Assembly: GCA_946406115.1 (NCBI GenBank) | Contig: OX291553.1 | Coordinates: 14,637,001 to 14,701,000, forward strand | Length of the DNA stretch: 64,000 bases | Reading direction: 5' to 3' | Source of the DNA: Apoda limacodes | Taxonomy: Eukaryota > Arthropoda > Insecta > Lepidoptera > Limacodidae | Part shown: piece by piece, positions 1 to 12,755 of the stretch | Position numbering within the stretch: the stretch's first letter is position 1 | Layout of the letters: the number at the start of each line of letters is the position of its first letter | Position numbers and translations under genes: made by a program | Notes under the pieces: generated by a model | Databases searched by the model: none | What the model was told of the DNA's origin: nothing | What the model saw: only the letters and a program-made list of their open reading frames with translations

Positions 1-390
1 GATTTTGTTTATATGAAAACGTGGAATGAGAGTTTCAACTTGCAGACTATTTTAGTGATACCTATCTGACGTAACATCACGGATTTTAATCAAGTATTGA
101 CTGATATATTCTTGCCATCATACGCAACCAAGGTAGCTCAAGCACACACCTTTTTTACTTAGAGTAGTCGCACACTAAAGACCAAACTGTCTTAGTGTTG
201 GTTTTTCTTACTTGCCGTAGCGTTGGCAGGGCAAGCAAACTATTACCACGCTTGTGCTTGAAAAAAAAAAAATGCTTGTATGCATGCAGGCTTGCTTTAT
301 TTTTGGCTTGAACGCCGTCCTGCGTTAGTGTCTCATATAAATTGTTCAAGTGAATCGCATTAAAATAAGAAAATTTAGCATAACTTACCT

Positions 391-485
391 TTTGTTTTTT
401 TTTTTTATACCACTAAGGTGGCAAACAAGCCTACGGTCCGCCTGATGGTAAGCGGTCACCGTAGCCTATGGACGCTTATAACGTA
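391..485 (-). mobile_element. 3' tail of CR1/Jockey-like LINE (family A)
   Basis: T-run followed by ATACCACTAAGGTGGCAAAC and then the shared cctgatggtaagcggtcacc block. It is the reverse complement of the end of the element at 37.6-39.2 kb, so this is a 5'-truncated minus-strand insertion with its poly(A) shown as T's. Confidence 0.8.
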
Positions 486-1485
486 CCTCTGGGGCTCTGG
501 GAAATTACCGGTTTGCGTGGATTTTTAAGGATATTTCTGCGGCACACATACTTGTGTTGTTGTGTTATATATGAGCTATTACTGTTAACGTTTGCTTGTA
601 TGGTGTGGTAGTGTGTGGTTGCGATTGTAGGACATTTTTTGTTGCGTTCCACTTTAAACACGCTCGACAAGACTGTCTAATCTGTCTGCTTAGTTGTTAG
701 TGACCGCTCACTTTTACGGTATCATATCACCTAGTTATCACACCATCAATAAATCACACACATTACAGGAAATGCTAAGATAACTAGAGATTTGCAAAAA
801 CTTGTAAATAGTACTCGTTGATTGATTGAAAAAGATAAATAGAGGCGTGAACTTTTTGTTTAAAAGCAAAAAATTAAAGTTTTAGCGCAATTTCGATAGG
901 TCAAGATAAATAATGGTTGCGGAAGCATTGAATCGGTTTTTTTAGGTTTGAACAATCATTAATTATTAGATGCCTCTTTATTGGCTTGTTATCGATGAAA
1001 CATCCCTGATATGTGCCGAGTGACAGATTTATTATTCATACGAGGTAATTTTTGCTGTCTTCCTGGTGCGAACTTTATTTATACACCTTTGTGTGATTCT
1101 TAAAAATATAATAACATCATTTGACGTTATATTTTTAGATATACGACTAATGTTTTCTGATCTTTGAATTTATTATGTTTGTTATGATATCTAAATATAA
1201 TATTGTTACCAAACAACATCAATAAAATATTAAAGGGCTTCGTAACTTTATAAATAGCTTTTATAAACTTGTAATGCCACCGCTTATGTTTCACTTTGCC
1301 TGTTTGATTTACAATAGTTATTTGTTATGTTAGGCTGCAAAGCAGTTATTTGGCGAGAGCGCTTGTATAAAATACAGAGCAAACGAAGGATTCTAAGAGA
1401 AATCCTGAGCGTAGCAAGGGCTTTTGAGGCACGAAACCCAAATAATTTTGCAGTCGTGCTTAAAAAACGCAATTTATATCCTCCT
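486..1485. other. No gene seen
   Basis: AT-rich intergenic DNA between two LINE tails. Short open frames only; nothing recognised. Confidence 0.5.
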
Positions 1486-1720
1486 CCTTTTTTTATACCA
1501 CTAAGGTGTGCACAAACAGGCTTACGGTCCGCCTGATGGTAAGCAGTCACTGTAGCCTATATACGCTTGCAACACTATCACTCGCGCGTTACCGACCCTT
1601 CAAAAATCTAATAACTTCTTTCTTGCAGAACTGTACACAGTAGTTGTGTAACAGTACTGTAGTCCTTAGAGAAAACCTTGGCGGGAGCTCATTCCACAAC
1701 CCACGCGTTCGCGGGATCTA
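1486..1720 (-). mobile_element. 3' tail of LINE family A
   Basis: Same terminal block as at 391-485, but longer, reaching gagctcattccacaaccc. It has several indels against the 38-kb copy, including a small insertion after ctgtacacagtag. Minus-strand, 5'-truncated. Confidence 0.8.
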
Positions 1721-4384
1721 CTGCGATGAACTGACTTTTCCTTCAAAATTGATCATTAAGTATGTTTACTTTACTAGGGGATGGAGTAATTTTGAGCGCG
1801 GATTTTGAACAATAAAGAAAGCCTTCCCAAGCCAATATTTTAATTCTTAACTTTTAACCGATATCATGGTGTTTTTAATGAACTTTTATACTAATATAGA
1901 AAAAGAGCCGATTTTATAAGATTTTTTTATTCAAACAGACGGCCAACGAAGGCTTCTAGGCAGTGCAATAGTGAGGTTAATTACGTGGCAGGACGGAGAG
2001 CTAGCCTGTGCCGTCACATATGGCAAGTCAGGTGCTGTCCAGCCAGTCATACAGTTTGTTGCAGCGCCATGACTGTCTTATCATTGTCGAATTTATCAAA
2101 GACAATGACAGACTGTATGCAATAAATAAATGTTTCAGCTGTAGTAATAATAAGGACTACGGTTACCATTCACATACAAAACTTGATATAAATTTAAATT
2201 TTGTATTTAATAATAAATAATATCCAGTGAATATACAATATTAGATAAATTGACTACTCATTTATTAGTTTGCGCGATCCACATCAAATGTATAGTAAAA
2301 TTGATTTCATTTTGTGATTGATGGTAAACGGGCGTATGATAATAAAAATAAATTAATGGTTATGCTTCTACCAGACACGACAAATATATTTTAACGTAAG
2401 CAAATAAGACTCGGTAAGAATTATCTAGAAAAATATTTTGACAAAACGTTGTAAAGATGTTGATAAAGATTCTTACCGGCGAGAATTTCCTTAAATTTAT
2501 TACATGTTTTTCCTTATTTTCTTTTTTTGTTTCGGGCTGAGCTTTGATTTGTTAAAAAGTTGCGCCTAACAAACCGAGTTTAACTAATTCTGGTAGTGTT
2601 ATACCAGTATACATGTGGTCAAAGAAAATCTCTAAACGTTATCCTCGCTGACCACTTACTTTAAGTGGCGATCGCTGGATTCGCTGGTGGAAAAATCTCA
2701 AAAATCTAATAAATCTAATTTAAAAATTTAGAAGAAATTGGTAAAGATGTAATGACATCTTAAAGATACCTTCAAGGTACCTACTACTGATATTTTATAA
2801 TGACAATATTCTGCTTCATATGTTCTTTTGACTTAAAAATATATTAATACATTTCTTTATAGTTGTTGCTTGTGTGATTATAATGGTTTTAAAGGACTCG
2901 TTGCCAAGTCGATTTTTTTTCTTTGGTCTATTACGTATTTATCAAAGAGCTCATTGCACTTTGGCATTATAAACAAAATTCCAAATTAATATTGTCATTT
3001 TTTTAAAGTTCTAGATAGTTTTTTATCTGCTCATGAAAAAGTCAATCCATTGAGTTGTAAAAGGTTGTGAAAAAGTCAGCATTTTGACTTATACAATATA
3101 CCCTTAAGCTGCTGGTAACTATATATTGTGACAAATAAATATAAAAAATTAGGGCAAAAATCTACGTCACATGGGATGTCGATAAAGGATTCCAATGCTT
3201 TAAAAAATGCACGTGCAGTTTTTGCCTTTGTTAGGTAAAACCAAGTGGACTCACCTTGGACACAATTACGAGCTTATTAAATAGCATTCCTTTAAATGGT
3301 TTCTTAGATTTTGTTTTAAAACTATGCCCTGTTTTAGTAGTAAGTTGTTATTTTCATTTTACCAGTCAAGAAAACACGGTCTATAAAATCTAAGAAAATC
3401 CAAAATCCAGAATGAAAATAGACTGAAATTACTTTTAAAATAACACACCAGACTAAACCATATATTTTTAACATAAAGCCGACAAAGTAAAGCTTATTTT
3501 CGTACCCAAATAAGAATTGTAGTAACGACTAAGAATCTCAAAACTAGACATAGCCCAACATGTTCCAGTTCAGTTTTTTGCTTTGAATTAAATTTTATTT
3601 TATTTTCAATTTTAAAACTTTTCTGATACCATGTCTATTGGGTATTACGTCAACACGCAAATTTATTGGAAGCAGCCTTTGCAAGTGTATTCATATGTGT
3701 GAAAGGTCAGGGCAGCTTAAACTACATGGTAATTAAAGGTTATTTTTGGCGATAACCATCATTGAAGCAGTTACCTACGTGAAGTAAAAATCCGATGGCT
3801 CCACCTATTGACATTGGGCTAAAGGTCCTTCACTGGCTAAAAGCCAACGAAACATTCTGTTAAATGAGAAAGTTTTTACTTTTGTCTTTATTACCCTGTA
3901 CTTTTAATTAAAAAATATATAAGTTGCATTTATTGTTTTATTTTTTTCTCTTTATATTTGGCTTATTTAGCACTGTGATTTAATTAATTGATATATTATA
4001 TATAGTTACATAATGTTAGTTTGTGTCAGGAAAACGCTTGGATTACAAAATTTCCTAAATTACTTGTAGAGAAGGTTTCAAGGGGCGATACATTTTTTTC
4101 TAAAAGCTGTGCACTCTGCTTTTTACTATTGAGTATGGCAAACTTATTTTTACTATTTCAAACTGATCACAACAGATTATAACAAAATTCGTATAGGTCA
4201 TTGACAAACAACAGGAACATACATTAGATATTTGTTAATTAATCACAATGATAATTTACAAATATAAACGTAACTGCACAAATTGATTCTTTAATATAAA
4301 TCTACAAAATCTAATCCACGAGAAATAAAAAACGGATTAAAATCACTAAATAAGCTCATAAGTAAATATATACGACAAGGCTTC
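1721..4384. other. No gene seen
   Basis: AT-rich intergenic DNA. The 70-codon frame at 2008-2220 has no signal peptide, domain or splice context that I recognise. Confidence 0.5.
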
Positions 4385-5525
4385 AAGAACCATCGAGATC
4401 GTACCACATTAAAGCATGTAAATTCGTCTGGCAGCTAAAAAAGAGCATACAAGGAGCTAAGATCTCACAAAACTTGGATAGAAGACAAATTATCACACAA
4501 CAGATATGATATATACTTCAAATAGCCACTATGTTTTATAAAAATCTCTACAATGCACCAGTGCACCATGATAGCTTTCAATGTATATTATTAGAAGAAG
4601 CTACAAATTCCTCAGAGACAAACCCAGTAGATGAAATAGAGATTATTAGAGAAATAAACCAACTAACCAACCAACATGGCTAACCAACGAGACAATAAAA
4701 ATTGCTGGAACACTCCTTGCCACACCTTTGACACTACTGTTTTATAAAATACTTACTAGATTCCTTTACAACGCCTAGGGAATGGCTAAAATCAAAAATA
4801 ATATTGTTCCATAAAAAAGGCGACTCTAAAGATATAAGCAACTATCGACCCATTTTGACTTTTGTCCTTGCTATACTTAATGAGGACTTTTTAAAATTTT
4901 ATTAATAATTATGTTTGAACAATTTTACAAACTTTCAGCTTGTTAGGAATTTACGTATCTTCACTCTTATTTTTTGATCTAATTTGACCGGACTGAGTCT
5001 CCTGTCAAAAACATAGCAATGGACAAGAGAGAAGGATAAAAGTGGCATGAAAAAAGTTTTGGTGCCTATAAGAAATTTTCAAAAGCCAGATGGCAGTAAA
5101 AATCAAGAAAAAGATCATGGATCTGGACCTGCCTGCTACGACATTCACTTACAAGTGCCAGATATGGAAATTCACACGCCGTGTAAAAAACAAAATAAGC
5201 TCTGTCAGCGTACCCTGGAAAGCTTGATGAGTATCAGAAAAATTCAAAAAATACGCCATTCCCACATTAAAAAAATATGAACAGTAATAGAAGTTCTGAG
5301 CTATGCAATAAAATTGAAATGTCGGTGTTCAGGCCACGTAGCCAGAATGAGTGACGGCCACTTGACGAAAGAAACGAAGACCTAGAGAGACCTAAGATAA
5401 CCAGATGGATAGAAGATATTGTAAAAATTGCTGGAAAACTTTGGATGAAAAAAGCCTAGGATAGAGACTATTGAGTGTCTCTGGAGGAGGCCTTCACCCT
5501 CAATTTAGAGTGGTTCACGCACAAC
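4385..5525 (+). mobile_element. Degraded RTE-type LINE
   Basis: Broken reading frames recall RTE reverse transcriptase. Near 4770-4855 are words of the type PREWLKSKIILFHKKGDSKD and ISNYRPI. Near 5310-5480 is the C-terminal block (CRCSGHVARMSDGHLTKE, then RWIEDIVKIAGKLWMKKA, then SLEEAF-like). There are many stops and frameshifts. The 77-codon frame at 5047-5280 lies inside it and is not a gene. Confidence 0.65.
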
Positions 5526-7229
5526 AGCTAAGATTATTTAGTGTAAAAGTTGATATTTTCGTCAAAGTGTAGTTGTAGTTAAAATCAAAATCAAAAAGTG
5601 AAGTAAATTATTCTTAATTTTGATTTTTAAAACAAAACCTCTTTCTCCCCCTCACACGACGCCGACGTCCCCGGGTCCACCGAAAATTCGTAAAATGGAA
5701 GGATTGTACACCGCCGACGCGTCGTAGGAGAGGAAGTATCCCCCTCTCTATCTACCGTGCAGCGAAAGTACTGTAGTGTCAAATTTTTAGTGTAATATAA
5801 ATTGTCATGTTTGTGTACGATAGCCCAATAAATGAATATTGTATTTTACCACATAAATGATAGTACTTTTATACTGGCAATTAAAGCAATTCGGGCAAAA
5901 TTATTCCCTAACCATTCCAAAATATCAAAAATTCACAACGTAAATATTCAAGTTTCCACTTCTGCCGACACTCCCGGAGTGCAACCCGTATTTTTTTCCT
6001 TACAGTTATTATGCTATTATTTCGGGATTTATTCTCAAAGGGTGCCAAACAAGTCCTACTAAGTCTAGTCTTGACATAGAGCTACCTGCCAGGCCTACCG
6101 TTAGAGGACTCTATATCTTTTAGACCGAAGTGGGTAAAAGCCACAAATTTTCATAATATTTGTGTTATGGTGATTTCGTAACACATAAAAGTAAAAAGTA
6201 AACAATTTAATCGTCACAGTTTTATTCCCCTGATGGGGTACCAGCGTCTTTTCATCAACCACTTTAGTCCTGCGTGACAGGTAGTGAGCCTGAGGTGAAG
6301 GTCAGGAACCTGGACTATGGTGGCTTTATGTCCCACGTCGTAAGCCATCATATTTAAAAAAGTAAGTGGGTAATGTAAGACTAGTTTTTGTATGTACATG
6401 CAAATATATACGTACATACAAAAAGTCTTCATACATGAAACATGTTTCTGTTGTTTCTACTCTATCGTAAAAACTGTTATAGATACAGGCTTAAAACTAA
6501 ACAATTATAGTGTATGATTTATAGTAAAACATAAAAAAAACCGATTAAGTGCGACTTGTTGAATTCTTTGGTGGTACAAAACCCTTGGTTAGCCACTTTT
6601 TTATTAATTTTTTGCAGTAAAGTTATTTGAAACAGTATTGTACGTTTGTCAGAAATTTTAATATGTTTTATGTTTAATCTTTTTAAGAAATTATTTATAA
6701 TTAAATGTTTGTAAAATAATATTAAAATTCTATTTATTTTATGCACTATCTGCAAAAATATAAATTTCACTTGTTTTAATGTATTTTTTGTTAATTAAAA
6801 ATGCTTACGGTTATGAATGAAAACAAAAAAAAAACACTATTAATATTCTTAAGAAGGCATTTACGACAATGACTTAATTTATGTCATTTGATAAACATTT
6901 AAAGAAGCTTAAATGATATAATGATTCGTTTTATACATAACAGGTTGATAGAAAGATAAATAGACATGTATTTGTAACATAAATGCGGTTAATATCTTAT
7001 TACCTACCACAAATATATTGAAACCACCTTATACCTTACTTGTACGGGCTTTTATTTACGATAAACTATATATATTCTTTTAAAGTAAGCAGAACGCCCG
7101 ATTTTTCATCGGCCAATCAAACTATCGGCATATATCGGTAACCTACATACGACTACTGTACTATATTATTAGAATGTTTATAATTTTTTTTTTACATAGT
7201 CGTATAAAGTTACCGATTGAAGGTGTTTA
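5526..7229. other. No gene seen; one GC-rich patch
   Basis: Mostly AT-rich. 5640-5760 is a GC-rich patch (cacacgacgccgacgtcccc) ending near an AATAAA-bearing stretch; it could be part of an LTR or an RTE 3' region. A repeat-like block lies at 6225-6360. Confidence 0.4.
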
Positions 7230-7575
7230 ATTAAAACTCCAGTACCTGGGGACCGAGCTTTGCTCGTTTTTTTACAAAACCATCTATTGTCAAATAGCTT
7301 TTAGTGTTGCTGTGTCAGTAAAAATAATAGTATTACTATTTGCCAACTGATGTCAGGAAGAGTCATATTTTCAGTTTATCACTGCCTTATAAACACGGAT
7401 AAAAAGACGGGTTCTAAAAATGTCACCTAGCTAGATCGATTTATAGCCCCCGAAACCCCCCGAAAACTAAATTTTATGAAAATCGTTAGAGCCGTTTCCG
7501 AGATTTAGATATACAAAAATTATATATATATGTATATATATATATATATATATACAAAAATTGCTTGTTTAAAGG
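7230..7575 (+). repeat. Interspersed repeat with TA microsatellite tail
   Basis: Starts near ctggggaccgagctttgctc and runs through an atgaaaatcgttagagccgt block into (TA)n and acaaaaattgcttgttt. Much of it matches, in reverse complement, the sequence at 54.05-54.23 kb in Osiris intron 2, so it is a dispersed family. This type is common in Lepidoptera in my experience; no superfamily is assigned. Confidence 0.65.
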
Positions 7576-7977
7576 TATGAGATATTTCTACCTATATCGT
7601 GTCATCTTTGAAACTCTTAACTCCTACCGGTTAACTGCCGACTATTTATCACTTACAGGATGTTATTTGTTATCACAGTCGTCTTATCATCGTACCACTA
7701 AAATTTTATGTCAATGAGCCGATTAATGGTATACTTAAATGAGATTTAATTAAAAGAGTAGTGAAAACCATTATTTAATAGCTTTAGCAGTCAAAAGCAA
7801 GTTCAGTAGTCTATTGCTTCCTTTATTATAAGTATTTTAATTCAATACATATACTTATGTACTTACTTCGCATTCCATAGAATTATAATAGATTAAACGA
7901 AATCACTTATGTAGATAAAAAACCTGCATCATATGTGTTAAAAAATGTCCATACAATTGAATTCAATTCAAATACAC

Positions 7978-8240
7978 ATTTTTGGACATTACACACAGCG
8001 CCGTCTGCCCCGAAGTAAGCAAAGCTTGTGTTATATACAACGGATACAAATACATATATATTACTTTTTTTGTAAATACATACATATGATAACATAAATA
8101 CACCCATACTCAAGACAAAACAAATGTTTATCTCATAAATCATCTCATTCTCTCTTCATCTCATTTGTCCAGTGCGGGAATCGAACCCACACCCTCAACA
8201 CAGCAGCCGGCCACACTACCAACTAGGCTGCGAAGGCGTC
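7978..8240 (-). mobile_element. tRNA-derived SINE (family S)
   Basis: Read on the minus strand: GCCTAGTTGGTAGTGTGGCC resembles Pol III box A, and GGGTTCGATTCCCGCACTGG resembles box B. These are followed by an AT-rich body and the end block CAAGCTTTGCTTACTTCGGG, then ggacattacacac in the flank orientation. Other copies are at 18.34, 47.29-47.62, 52.4 and 63.26 kb. Confidence 0.75.
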
Positions 8241-9835
8241 GCTTTATATTATAGTATATTTTACAATTCCTGATGTAACTAAGTCCAAAATGATTTTGAT
8301 TATTATCTATAAGAAATATCAATAATATAAAATCTATTATATGTGACTGGCTTTCTGATCTTTTTATCAATTTAAGTTAGTGATAGGCAAACAGTTTACC
8401 AACACAACACATTAATCTACACAATATACACACTCCCTACGCACCTCTCACTTAAACCCATCGCACATAAATACTCAATGCTCACCATCATACTAACCAC
8501 GCTAAGAACAACTTATACACTACCCACATATTATGCCTACATTTACTTTATTTACTATGTCTTTCGTTTTTGCATTGTTTTGTAACTTTTTCTTTTTTCC
8601 TTTACTGTTTTTGACATGTTTTATAAACTTAAATATAATTAATTATTAAATTCAAATACCTACTTAATAATATTGAATTAGACTTAGGCTAACTACTTTT
8701 TTAGTAAAATGTATGTGTTGGGGAAGACAATGTAGCCTGTAATACAGTTTCAAACTATCACATGCTGCAGGCTTTATAATTTTAATAAATAAGTAAACAA
8801 AAAGTTGTGTGAACCGTGAATATTTAAAACAATATTTGTCTTTTTCTTTGTTAAGTTCTGTTAACTTTTTTTTGAATGAATATAGTCCTGAACAGTCATT
8901 AATTTACTCACTTTTAATTCATAATTCCACGTGTAATTATTATAAAAAGAAAATCCAATGTCAGAAAGTGTTGAAAGACTGTTCTACAGCTAATTGCAAC
9001 TATTACACTGCTTTTAAATTAAAAACATATAGTAATAGAATTGATATTGTTAAGCTATTCACTTAATTATTTTGTGGCTATGTTAATTTTAATTCATTGT
9101 CTTTGATTTCGATGATATCATTAAGTGTATAAATATTACACGAAACTCAAATAGATATGCAGTCATTGGTTTTACATCTATTTATTTTGCCAATAAGTGT
9201 ACGAATGAAGTTCCCTCTCGGAAGAACAGGCTTGTGTGATGCATCGCTCAATAAATTTCACATCCATGAGCCAACTTCTTGAGTCAAGGTAGCTTTGTGT
9301 GCGACTTTATAAAGTTGGAGCATCTCTAGATGCGAGAAAATTATAAAAAATCTTAAATAGATTCTTCAAAAGTTTTATTAGTTAAGAATTTTATTGCATC
9401 ATTGTGTTCTAATTTAGTTTTATAACTCAAGGTTTTCGATTAATCAATTACCAAATAAATATAAGAATAAATTATTTGTGTCTTTATTTCCAAATTCCAA
9501 TTCCAATTTGCCAAAAGTTATGATAATAGTTGAAAAAGAGCCTATTAGACAATAATATTAATTGGCAGGACCAAAATGAACTTTTAATAGACAATCGCTA
9601 AAGACCCGTGTTAAATAAAGAATTAAAACGGTCACAAAAATAAAGCTTGTAAATAAATCAAATTAAAGACGGAAAGAAAAATTAAACTACTGTTTACTAG
9701 GTACGTGCTTTTACTAAGAACATTTGGTGACAGCAGGCTGGGCTCCAACATTGGGGACACGTTTTAGACTGATAAAGATAAGGAGACAAAAATGCCACAA
9801 AATAAGAGACATGGCAAACCTAGACATTAACTCCT
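8241..9835. other. No gene seen
   Basis: AT-rich. The 85-codon frame at 8809-9066 is rich in Asn, Tyr and Lys as expected of AT-rich noncoding DNA. Confidence 0.5.
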
Positions 9836-10125
9836 ATTAATATTGTAAGAGTGAAAGTATGTCTGGATTGATGTTTGTTACTCTGTAATTTGCCAACGAC
9901 TAACCGGATCGTTATGAAAATAGGCACACCTATTAGGTACTACCCAGATTAACATATAGGCTTACTATACTTTTATAATGAAAAATTCAAAAGTTTCCGC
10001 GTAAAATAATTAACCGAGCTTGAAAGAACTATAGCTACAGCTTCATTAGTTTAAATAAGGAATTCCACGCCGATAACCGAATTTAGAGCGGGCGGGGCCG
10101 CTGGCAAAATCTAGTATAAAATACA
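9836..10125 (+). repeat. Lepidopteran-type interspersed repeat
   Basis: Begins attgtaagagtgaaagtatg and continues through gatgtttgttactctgtaat and ggaattccacgccgataacc to gcgggcggggccgctggc. Related pieces lie at 28.55-28.61 kb and, in reverse, at 24.93-25.20 kb. No coding capacity. Confidence 0.55.
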
Positions 10126-11373
10126 AGCAGCGCACAAATATAACCCTAATTGTTTTTTTTTTAAAGTTATCATTTAAATTCTTTTATATACGAGTATTAC
10201 TAAGGCTAAAATTATTACATCTCCAGCCTATTATATTATCCGTACCCATTGCCAGCGTTGTCATACTAATTTACAATCAGATAAAACTCACTAATCGCTA
10301 CTAGTAGAACTGAACCCTCGAACCAGTAATGAGAATGGCAGATCGATACCCAAATAAATTCACCGTTGTAAATAACGTTACACCAAATGATCAATTTTAT
10401 GCATTTTTTTACAAAATCATCTTAAATTTTGCCTTCGGCATACATACTCGGAAAACATACAAGTTGTTTATACACTTGATTTATTTGTAAACTGAGTCAA
10501 AATTTATTCAAAGAGGTGACGCGAAATCAAACATTAAATCATCTTGGTGTTTTGTTTATCATAATAAAATAATTCTAGGATAACCAGTATTTAAATCATC
10601 ATTGATATTGTTTTGTTTTCATTCACAAAATTTTGTTTCAAACAAGAAATGTAATTTTATATGCCAAGGTAGTAAATACGGTTGTTGTCAAAAATGTCGT
10701 GAACGCCGCTAGCTTAAGAATAAATTGGTCGGCACAAATTAAAGGAACACATTAAAAATTCTGATTTACTGGCGAAATTACAATACAATGGACAATGTCG
10801 AATTTATATCCTCTTATTCAATGATCATGCTGCACAAAAACTTACAACTTACTTTTTATTGTTGTAAGTTTCGTGTTCATTTGTCATCTCTTTGGAAATT
10901 TTCGACTCGGGTTTCATTTAAATCATTTATTTTTTCTTAATGCTTTGTGATTTACCGTTTCGCGATGCACGTAATAAAAGTTATATTAAAGTCAGTTAGT
11001 TACCGAGTAAGTGTACAAAAATGTGTCTGCGTTGAAGCAAGTGGAAGTCTTTGTTCTATACCTATAAATACTCCTGCAAGAAGTAAAATGTATGCTTTGA
11101 AAAATTGCACTCACTACAGTTGGCGCAAAGGCCATTCTTTAGATTCGCAATAAAAGAAAACAAACTGTTTAGCTGCTGCAGAAGACAAAGTATTTAAGAA
11201 AATTGCAACAATAAGCTACTTTTGATTGTTTCTAAATAAAATTTAGCCTTTAATGCTTATTCAGGGTATACCTAAGATATCTCTATTCCAAATTTTAGCT
11301 AAGTCGTTCGTGTGGCGCGAAGAACTAACAATCAAACTAGCTTACACACACGCTTTAGGATAAGGATTTAACT

Positions 11374-11422
11374 CTCTAGAGAGTTGTCATTTAATATTGC
11401 TTGCTCTAGAGAGTTGTCATTT
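11374..11422. repeat. Direct repeat containing a palindrome
   Basis: CTCTAGAGAGTTGTCATTT occurs at 11374-11392 and again at 11404-11422, 30 bp apart. CTCTAGAG within it is self-complementary. Confidence 0.85.
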
Positions 11423-11489
11423 TCCTTCACCGAAAAGCCAGTGGTGTAAATAAATAAATCAGTGTACTTATGAAATTAAGAAAAGACTC

Positions 11490-11572
11490 ATTGGTACACG
11501 CCGACTCCGGGGTTCGAACCGCCGCCACTTGGGACGTGAAGTGAAATTTTAGCCACCACCGACTTTCATATT
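11490..11572 (-). mobile_element. tRNA-like SINE head fragment
   Basis: On the minus strand GGCGGTTCGAACCCCGGAGT contains a perfect box-B-like GGTTCGAACCC. Box A is weak (ggtggtggctaaaatt) and no cloverleaf can be folded, so it is a SINE fragment, not a tRNA gene. Confidence 0.45.
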
Positions 11573-12295
11573 ATCATAATTTAACTTCAGTATTTTTTAA
11601 AACAACTAGAACTTTAATTTTATTACGAAAGAATCCCAAAGTCCGCGGATACTGCGATAAATATAAAGGGTTTTCATCTTTTTTTTTCATTAGACAATAA
11701 TATAAAAAGTACAGCCTGTAGTTGTGTAAAGGCCCAGTATCTAAGTGGGTAGTTAAACATTTAGCTTTTTATAACTTTAAAATTTTCGAAAACTAGAAAT
11801 TTTATCACCGACTCAGTGAAGGAAAAAGTAGTGATCTCTTTATGCAAATAATTATAATTTGTGTTTATTTTGAAGATAGCATAAAGCTTCTTTAATAAAC
11901 TTGTGTAACTGTAAAGATAGGTAACAGCAAAGTACTTAGGCGCGCTCATAGTACTTTTGTTTGGGTATAGTAAGAAACATTACACATCACATTTTATAAT
12001 ACACAACGCCATCTTTGCAAAATGTATGAATATATAAATAAATGTATTAGCGGCTGTGAAAGACATGCTTAGCGAACAAGAGAATATGAAACGTCTGTCT
12101 TTTCCTTCCTTTAGTTTTAAGTGTTGTTGATAGATGGCTCTAGGAATGTGGCAGGTGGAAAAAAAAGTCATAAGAATAAAATATAAAGTTATTCATTAAA
12201 TTAATTAAATAAATATTAATATACTTACATAACAATCAAAACTTGTAGTACCTAATTCATTCGTGGTACAAAAATAATACGTAATATAAGACAAT

Positions 12296-12301
12296 TTTAT
12301 T
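12296..12301 (-). terminator. Candidate nudel polyadenylation signal
   Basis: AATAAA on the minus strand, about 135 nt past the nudel stop codon. It is the nearest canonical hexamer downstream that I found. The DNA is AT-rich, so chance occurrence is possible. Confidence 0.4.
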
Positions 12302-12436
12302 TTACATCAGGTCTGCAAATCACATTTTTCATTTAAAAAATGCATAATCACTATATTAACTGGTATCTTTTCAAAAACTGGTGCTAAACATGTCTATGTC
12401 TAGTTTTGTATATTTACTTATAAAAAAAATTAAGAA

Positions 12437-12755
12437 TTATAAACACTCTATGTAAACTGGATGACAATTCTCTGAAGTATTATCTACTATAGCTTTAGCC
12501 AAAGGTGAATTAGTATTACGTAATTTAATTCTTGTACTATTGTTCAGTGTAACCTCACTAAATGTATCCAATACCACTTTTGTGCGTGGGAGGACAATCG
12601 ATTTTCCAGGTGCCGTCAGCTGCTTGGCGTGGCCGCTAATAAAACCAAGTTCACGGCAAATGACTTCCAATTCAGTTCTTGTATGATTTGTTGAAGAATA
12701 ACATTTAGAATGCCATACTCCATGTGAACGAACTATCACTTCACCTGTGCCATAT
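12437..12755 (-). CDS. nudel: nudel exon 25: terminal SRCR domain and stop
   Basis: The exon begins after CTTTTTTTAG and encodes [18 protein letters not shown] and then [11 protein letters not shown], the strongest SRCR match in the gene. The chain ends [10 protein letters not shown] followed by TAA at 12437-12439. It enters in phase 2 from exon 24 and gives 107 codons including the stop. Confidence 0.88.

Larger units (their letters stand above)
10126..12295. other. No gene seen apart from repeats listed
   Basis: AT-rich DNA downstream of nudel. The 68-codon frame at 10947-11153 and minus frames at 11761-12171 show no recognisable domain. Confidence 0.45.

Noticed and set aside
5047..5280. 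77-codon plus frame as a gene
   Set aside because: It lies within a decayed RTE LINE and resembles no independent protein.
8161..8240. tRNA gene
   Set aside because: Box A and box B are present but no acceptor stem or anticodon arm can be paired, and the AT-rich body marks a SINE.
8809..9066. 85-codon plus frame as a small gene
   Set aside because: Composition (Asn, Tyr, Lys, Ile) fits AT-rich noncoding DNA; no signal peptide, domain or splice signal.
10947..11153. 68-codon plus frame as a small gene
   Set aside because: No recognised motif, start context or splice partner.
11490..11572. tRNA gene on the minus strand
   Set aside because: Only box B is convincing; no cloverleaf.
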